Shown here: positions 4,906-8,248 of the stretch, piece after piece
How positions within the stretch are numbered: position 1 is the first letter of the stretch
How the letters are laid out: the number at the start of each line of letters is the position of its first letter
Origin: Nitrospinota bacterium
Lineage (GTDB): Bacteria > Nitrospirota > Nitrospiria > Nitrospirales > UBA8639
Assembly (NCBI GenBank): GCA_022561525.1
Contig: JADFRB010000051.1
Location: 613 to 8,860 of the forward strand
Length of the DNA stretch: 8,248 bases
Reading direction: 5' to 3'
Position numbers and translations under genes: made by a program
The notes under the pieces: generated by a model
Seen by the model: the letters and a program-made list of their open reading frames with translations, nothing else
Databases searched by the model: none
Told to the model about the DNA's origin: nothing

Positions 4906-6095
4906 ACCTGTCTACTCGTTCCACTCGCATTGTCCCCTCGCCTACCCTCAGCATTACCGCTAAAGCCAAAACCATGGCCAAGGAAGGCATCGATGTCATC
5001 GATTTTTCAGCCGGTGAGCCCGCACAAGACACCCCAGATTTTGTCAGAGAAGCCGGCCAAGCCGCTATTCAATCCGGGTTTACCAGGTACACCCCTGTCT
5101 CAGGAACGGATGAGCTGAGACAAGCCATCATCGACAAGTTCCAGCGGGATCAAGGGGTGAGGTATGAACAATCGCAGATTCTTGTGTCATGCGGTGCTAA
5201 GCATTCGTTGTACAACATTTTTCAGGCGTTGCTGGATCCAGGGGATGAAGTCATCATTCCGGCTCCTTACTGGGTGTCATATCCCGATCAAGTTCGATTA
5301 GCCGATGGCACTCCGGTTATTCTGGAGACTCGGGAATCCGAGCACTACGCTATCGACGCAAACGCGCTTGAAGCCTGCATCACAGCACGGACCAAAGCCC
5401 TGGTCTTGAACAGCCCGAGCAATCCGACCGGAGCCATCTACTCTCACGACACACTTGAACGCATCGCCGCCATTGCCAAAAAGCACAAGGTGCTGGTGAT
5501 CTCGGATGAAATTTACGAGAAGCTGGTCTTCGGCGATCCCCCATTTTTCAGCATCGTGTCCGTGGATCCCGAGATCGTTCATCAAACCGTGGTGGTAAAC
5601 GGCATGTCCAAAGCGTTTGCCATGACCGGATGGCGCATCGGATATGCCGCAGGCCCAAAGGACTTGATTGCGGCGATGTCCAACATTCAAGGACAAAGCA
5701 CCTCGAACCCCACGTCAATTTCACAAAAAGCTGCTGTAGCGGGGTTGCAGGGCGGATCAAGTTTTTTTGATGATATGGTCAAGGACCTTCGACCCAAACG
5801 AGACCTGGTGGTCGAACAGCTCAATTCGATTCCTGGCGTCACCTGCCCAACGCCCTCCGGCGCCTTTTATGCCTACCCTAACGTGTCCGGGCTTCTCGGG
5901 CGTCGTCATTCCAAGGGAACCATTGCCACCCCTGCCGACTTGGCGACCTATTTGTTACAGGAAGCGCATCTGGCCTGTGTTCCCGGTGAACCCTTCGGCA
6001 GTCCGTTACATCTTAGGTTGTCGTACACACCAACCATGGAAACCGTTCAAAAAGGAATGGAACGATTTCGGTCTGCCGTTCAAGCACTTTCTTAA
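4902..6095 (+). CDS. aspB: Class I PLP-dependent aminotransferase (aspartate aminotransferase type)
   Basis: The enzyme is a cytosolic fold-type I aminotransferase that moves an amino group between an amino acid and a 2-oxo acid using pyridoxal phosphate. Start ATG 4902 overlaps the coaD TGA as ATGA; a GTG at 4881 would add seven residues with no ribosome binding site. The 397 residues carry FSAGEPAQDTP (35-45), YTPVSGTDELR (63-73), NSPSNPTGAIY (170-180, N175 to PLP), DEIYEKL (202-208, D202 and Y205), the Schiff-base lysine K237 in SKAFAMTGWRIGYAAGP, and R372 in LRLSY for the substrate carboxylate. K100 in CGAKHSLYN aligns with the lysine tied to acidic substrates in the Thermus-type aspartate aminotransferase. 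Sequences of this subgroup may also act on prephenate or aromatic substrates; specificity is not settled here. Confidence 0.93.
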   Translation: MNLSTRSTRIVPSPTLSITAKAKTMAKEGIDVIDFSAGEPAQDTPDFVREAGQAAIQSGFTRYTPVSGTDELRQAIIDKFQRDQGVRYEQSQILVSCGAKHSLYNIFQALLDPGDEVIIPAPYWVSYPDQVRLADGTPVILETRESEHYAIDANALEACITARTKALVLNSPSNPTGAIYSHDTLERIAAIAKKHKVLVISDEIYEKLVFGDPPFFSIVSVDPEIVHQTVVVNGMSKAFAMTGWRIGYAAGPKDLIAAMSNIQGQSTSNPTSISQKAAVAGLQGGSSFFDDMVKDLRPKRDLVVEQLNSIPGVTCPTPSGAFYAYPNVSGLLGRRHSKGTIATPADLATYLLQEAHLACVPGEPFGSPLHLRLSYTPTMETVQKGMERFRSAVQALS

Positions 6096-6108
6096 ACACA
6101 GACTTGCC

Positions 6109-6137
6109 TTGACCAACAAAATTTTTGGTGTTATTGA
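6109..6137 (+). promoter_or_regulatory. Candidate promoter for the FmdB-type gene
   Basis: TTGACC (6109-6114) and TATTGA (6132-6137) are separated by 17 bases and sit about 30 bases before the next start. The -35 matches five of six consensus bases and the -10 three of six. It would let the zinc-ribbon gene be expressed apart from the upstream operon. Confidence 0.38.
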
Positions 6138-6167
6138 ACTTGTTATTCAATTTGAAGGAGGTTACCG

Positions 6168-6581
6168 GTGCCTATTTACGAGTATCTGTGCGAAACATGT
6201 GACCATAAATTTGAAGTGCAGCAAAAATTCTCAGACCCACTTGTTGACGCATGCACCAAATGTGGCAAAAGTGTTCGCAAACTCATTTCCGCACCTGGCA
6301 TTATCTTTAAAGGAACGGGATGGTACGTGACGGACTACTCGAATAAATTGAAGGATCCGAATGCATCGAAACCCAGCGACTCACCCGACGGGAAAAAAGA
6401 CGGAGGAGGTTCAGAGGCAAAGAGTGATGGGAAAAGTGGCGATTCGAGTTCCTCAACCGCAAAAAGTGAATCGAGCACCCCTTCGTCGTCATCTTCGGAT
6501 TCATCATCATCTTCAAGCGCATCAACTTCGACATCAACCTCAACTTCTTCGCCTTCCTCTTCGTCTTCGTCAAGCTCATAA
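6168..6581 (+). CDS. FmdB family zinc-ribbon protein with serine-rich tail
   Basis: The start is GTG 6168, set by a near-ideal AAGGAGGT at 6155-6162 with a five-base gap. Residues 1-50 form the FmdB/CxxC_CXXC_SSSS putative regulatory domain: MPIYEYLCETCDHKFE, with C8/C11 and C29/C32 as two CxxC knuckles expected to bind one zinc ion. The segment FKGTGWYVTDYSNKL is also typical. From about residue 64 the protein is low complexity: first Ser/Asp/Lys/Gly, then almost only Ser and Thr to the end at 137. Such serine tails are common in this family, though this one is long. Name aside, a role in regulating an amidase/formamidase operon is known only for the founding member; here function is unknown. 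It converges with the esterase gene, with 12 bases between their ends. Confidence 0.88.
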   Translation: MPIYEYLCETCDHKFEVQQKFSDPLVDACTKCGKSVRKLISAPGIIFKGTGWYVTDYSNKLKDPNASKPSDSPDGKKDGGGSEAKSDGKSGDSSSSTAKSESSTPSSSSSDSSSSSSASTSTSTSTSSPSSSSSSSS

Positions 6582-6593
6582 CGGACACCAAAC

Positions 6594-7262
6594 TTACGGC
6601 GGACAGTCCCCGAAGGGCTCAGCCAGTAGGTGACGCCAAACCAGTCGAGCAAACACTTCATACCCGGCCGTGTTGAAGTGCAATCCATCACTGGCAAACT
6701 GAGAAGCTAATAGGTGGGTGGGTCCTTCTAGGGTTTCAGCGAATAAATCCAAGCACTGTATATTGAATGTCCGACATGCCTCAGAAATCTGCTGGTTCAG
6801 GATGAGTCGTTGATCGATGTGCGGTTGCACCCAAGGCGGAATCGGCCTTTCTGAATCTTTTTGCCCCATGCCAGGTTCACCGCCATCCACACAGATCGAT
6901 GGCACCGTCACACCCACCGGGTCAATACCTGCATCAATGGCCGAACGGTACAGCAGTTGGAGATTTTCACAAATGTGCATAGGAGACACGCCCGAACCCA
7001 GATCATTGGTTCCACCTAAAATCACCGTGACTTTCGGCCGAGCTGCCACGACATCTCGATGAAAACGCTTCACCATCTCGCTGGTGAGTTCTCCGCAAAT
7101 TCCCGTGACCACGATCTTTGCACCAGCCCCCACCCATTGCTGGATAAATCCGCCATAGGGAGAATCGGCATTCAGGCCAAAACCTCCCACCCCAGTTTGA
7201 TACCCTGCGGTCAGGCTATCACCAAAACACACCAAAAATGGAGCCGTTGATTTCATTCCCAT
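6594..7262 (-). CDS. GDSL/SGNH-family esterase or lysophospholipase
   Basis: The 222-residue protein has the SGNH hydrolase blocks in order: FGDSLTAGY (13-21, nucleophile S16), the block II glycine in GICGELTS (G57), GGTND (83-87, block III Asn86) and SDGLHFN (191-197, with D192 and H195 of the triad). This matches TesA-like arylesterase/thioesterase/lysophospholipase enzymes, which hydrolyse ester bonds of lipids or small acyl substrates. TesA itself is periplasmic, but this protein starts MGMKSTAPFLVCFGDS with no signal peptide, so it is likely cytosolic. ATG 7262 has AGAGG six bases upstream; ATG 7256 is a second option. It is divergent from the skp-like gene. No terminator separates it from the converging zinc-ribbon gene. 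Substrate unknown. Confidence 0.92.
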   Translation of the reverse strand: MGMKSTAPFLVCFGDSLTAGYQTGVGGFGLNADSPYGGFIQQWVGAGAKIVVTGICGELTSEMVKRFHRDVVAARPKVTVILGGTNDLGSGVSPMHICENLQLLYRSAIDAGIDPVGVTVPSICVDGGEPGMGQKDSERPIPPWVQPHIDQRLILNQQISEACRTFNIQCLDLFAETLEGPTHLLASQFASDGLHFNTAGYEVFARLVWRHLLAEPFGDCPP

Positions 7263-7334
7263 TCAATTCCTCTCGCTCGATCCACGGTGGAACACCTGCA
7301 TGATCACGAAGCCTCACGTCAGCCTCCCTGACCC

Positions 7335-7362
7335 TGTATAATAGAGCATGGCCCAGCGTCAA
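7335..7362 (-). promoter_or_regulatory. Candidate promoter for the GDSL esterase gene
   Basis: Read on the minus strand, TTGACG (7362-7357) and TATACA (7340-7335) are 16 bases apart: five of six and four of six consensus matches. It lies about 73 bases before the esterase start and overlaps a plus-strand TATAAT. Confidence 0.42.
7337..7342 (+). promoter_or_regulatory. Plus-strand -10 box (TATAAT) toward the skp-like gene
   Basis: TATAAT is a perfect -10 hexamer preceded by TG, but the bases 17 upstream (TCACGT) are a poor -35. Transcription from here would leave a leader of about 175 bases before ATG 7525. A second weak option is TTGACA at 7383-7388 without a good -10. Confidence 0.35.
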
Positions 7363-7364
7363 TG

Positions 7365-7383
7365 AGGTTGTTTGAGACAACCT
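7365..7383 (+). other. Stem-loop in the leader of the skp-like gene
   Basis: AGGTTGT (7365-7371) and ACAACCT (7377-7383) form a perfect 7-bp stem with a five-base loop. It lies about 140 bases before the skp-like start, within the long leader expected from the TATAAT at 7337. It could affect RNA stability; no U run follows, so it is not a typical terminator. Confidence 0.35.
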
Positions 7384-7524
7384 TGACAGCACCACATTCT
7401 AGTGAATACCTTCGGTGGTCAATACGGTTCTCTGCTAGATGCACCATGCCTCAGGTGTGAGACCAACCCTACCAATTGGGATACCCAACGTTCACTGATC
7501 AGATTGAAGAAGGAGGCCTTTGCC

Positions 7525-8100
7525 ATGCAAGGAGTAAGTGATGTGATTGCCACAAAAACTAGCACCCGGACAGGCGCGCTATGCCTGACCTTGTTATTGA
7601 TCAGCCTATGGTGTGGCCTCCCACAGGCGGTTGCCGCGAAAGACTTTAGGGTTGGGTTTGTGGACACGCAAGCCGTGATGGAAAAGTCCAAAGCCGGAAA
7701 ACGCTCCTTTGCGACCCTGCAAGAACATATGGACATTCGACAAAAACTAATAGCGTCAGACGAGGAAGAGATCAGAATCCTTCAGGGGGAATTCCAGAAT
7801 TCTAAGGGGCTCAGTGAAAAAGATATGCAGGCCAAGCAAGGTCTCTTTCAACGAAAGGTGCAGGAATTCCAAAGGCGTACCCAGGAGTTTACACAAGAAC
7901 TTGCACAAAAAGAGCAGGCCATGTTCATAGAGTATATGGGCAAGATTGCAAAAGCGACCCAGGCCGTTGCCGATCGCCATGGGTTCACTCTTGTGATCGA
8001 GAAAGGCCGGAAAGACAGATTACCGATCGTGCTCTATAGTCGAAAGGGACTCGATATCACGAACGAAGTCATCAAAGAATTTAACAAGAAATTTCCGTAG
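7525..8100 (+). CDS. OmpH/Skp-family periplasmic chaperone
   Basis: Start ATG 7525 is fixed by AAGGAGG (7510-7516) eight bases upstream; the frame is open to a GTG at 7402, but that part is not protein-like. The product has 191 residues. Residues 1-38 form a signal peptide (basic N-region with K11 and R15, hydrophobic core ALCLTLLLISLWCG, PQAVAA before KDF), so the mature protein is periplasmic. After it comes RVGFVDTQAVMEKSKAGKR, the usual OmpH start, then a long charged coiled coil (about 60-145, rich in Glu, Gln, Lys) and a final VADRHGFTLVIEKG strand with a C-terminal cap, as in Skp. Skp trimers hold unfolded outer-membrane proteins between Sec and the BAM complex. Here bamA and lpxD are not adjacent, unlike the classical Skp locus, so this may be a second paralogue. 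Confidence 0.88.
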   Translation: MQGVSDVIATKTSTRTGALCLTLLLISLWCGLPQAVAAKDFRVGFVDTQAVMEKSKAGKRSFATLQEHMDIRQKLIASDEEEIRILQGEFQNSKGLSEKDMQAKQGLFQRKVQEFQRRTQEFTQELAQKEQAMFIEYMGKIAKATQAVADRHGFTLVIEKGRKDRLPIVLYSRKGLDITNEVIKEFNKKFP

Positions 8101-8157
8101 GGATTAGGTTCCATGGTCATCACCTAGATTTCAGACGATCTGACGTCACGCACTCAA

Positions 8158-8248
8158 CTATGAAGAATCAGGGCCTGGCTCAATGGGTAAACCTGCCTGA
8201 CGCCAGGCCTTGATTCCACCGGCCATTGAAGCGACTCGTGTGTACCCC
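8158..8248 (-). CDS. Rhodanese-like domain protein, C-terminal end
   Basis: Only the last 30 codons are in the window. The minus strand reads GYTRVASMAGGIKAWRQAGL then PIEPGPDSS and stops at TAG 8160-8158. The pattern GYxxVxxMxGGIxAWxxAGLP is the C-terminal hallmark of rhodanese (sulfurtransferase) domains, in which the last helix follows the active-site loop. The catalytic cysteine lies outside the window. It could be a free-standing rhodanese or the tail of a fusion such as a MoeB/ThiF-type protein. It converges with the skp-like gene across 57 bases, in which I see no strong terminator. Confidence 0.82.
   Translation of the reverse strand, partial: GYTRVASMAGGIKAWRQAGLPIEPGPDSS

Noticed and set aside
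6335..6697. Minus-strand open frame with a very acidic Asp/Glu stretch opposite the FmdB gene
   Set aside because: The acidic run is the antisense of the serine-rich tail (TCN read backwards gives GAN/NGA codons). The plus-strand gene has a strong start signal and a known domain.
7402..7524. Upstream extension of the skp-like frame to a GTG
   Set aside because: It has no ribosome binding site and would place 41 residues before the signal peptide, which would prevent export. AAGGAGG sits correctly before ATG 7525.
8141..8148. TGACGTCA palindrome between the convergent skp and rhodanese ends
   Set aside because: It is an 8-bp palindrome between two gene ends with no promoter nearby. Chance is the simplest explanation.
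8172..8209. GGCCTGGC/GCCAGGCC inverted repeat near the end of the rhodanese-like gene
   Set aside because: It lies within coding sequence (GGIKAWRQAGLP region), the arms are 22 bases apart and no U run follows, so a terminator is unlikely.

Overview
The window reads as a chromosomal segment of a Gram-negative bacterium. The evidence is a periplasmic Skp/OmpH-type chaperone with a signal peptide, Shine-Dalgarno sites of the AAGGAGG type, and a core housekeeping set (radC, rsmD, coaD, a class I aminotransferase, an FmdB zinc ribbon). Gene content and style would fit Nitrospirota or a similar environmental lineage, but that placement is only an inference. No rRNA, tRNA, CRISPR array or intact transposase is visible.

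Layout. 1-587 (minus): N-terminal 195 residues of an FAD-dependent L-2-hydroxyglutarate oxidase-like enzyme, cut by the window edge. 588-1020: non-coding stretch with two palindromes. 1021-2068 (plus): an unrecognised gene read in two overlapping frames, best explained by a one-base shift at a C5 run; its second half carries an R-N-x5-H signature like that of HEPN domains. 2085-2174: directly behind it, a site with the architecture of an integron attC recombination site, so gene plus site looks like a lone gene cassette. 2175-2795: a repeat-rich accessory stretch with a nested inverted repeat about 119 bp long, an ACTTTTG/CAAAAGT hairpin, a TGTCATTTCGA-bounded element and a CGGGAAT hairpin. 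2796-3533 (minus): radC. 3534-3836: AT-rich divergent intergenic region.

3837-6095 (plus) is a tightly overlapped operon: rsmD (16S rRNA m2G966 methyltransferase), coaD (phosphopantetheine adenylyltransferase) and a PLP aspartate/aromatic-type aminotransferase. As given, rsmD lacks its family C-terminus (R-Y-G-D-T...L-T-F-Y), but that sequence is present in the -1 frame after an A6 run; restoring it makes rsmD overlap the coaD start. The aminotransferase starts on an ATGA overlap with the coaD stop. 6168-6581 (plus) is an FmdB-type zinc ribbon with a long serine-rich tail, converging with a GDSL/SGNH esterase (6594-7262, minus). The esterase diverges from a skp/ompH-like gene (7525-8100, plus) across a shared promoter region. 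8158-8248 (minus) is the C-terminal end of a rhodanese-like domain protein.

The most notable points are the attC-like site with its frameshifted putative cassette gene, the composite repeat block beside it, and the displaced C-terminus of rsmD. The two homopolymer shifts (C5 and A6) in one window could be real mutations, recoding, or assembly/sequencing errors; raw reads would decide.
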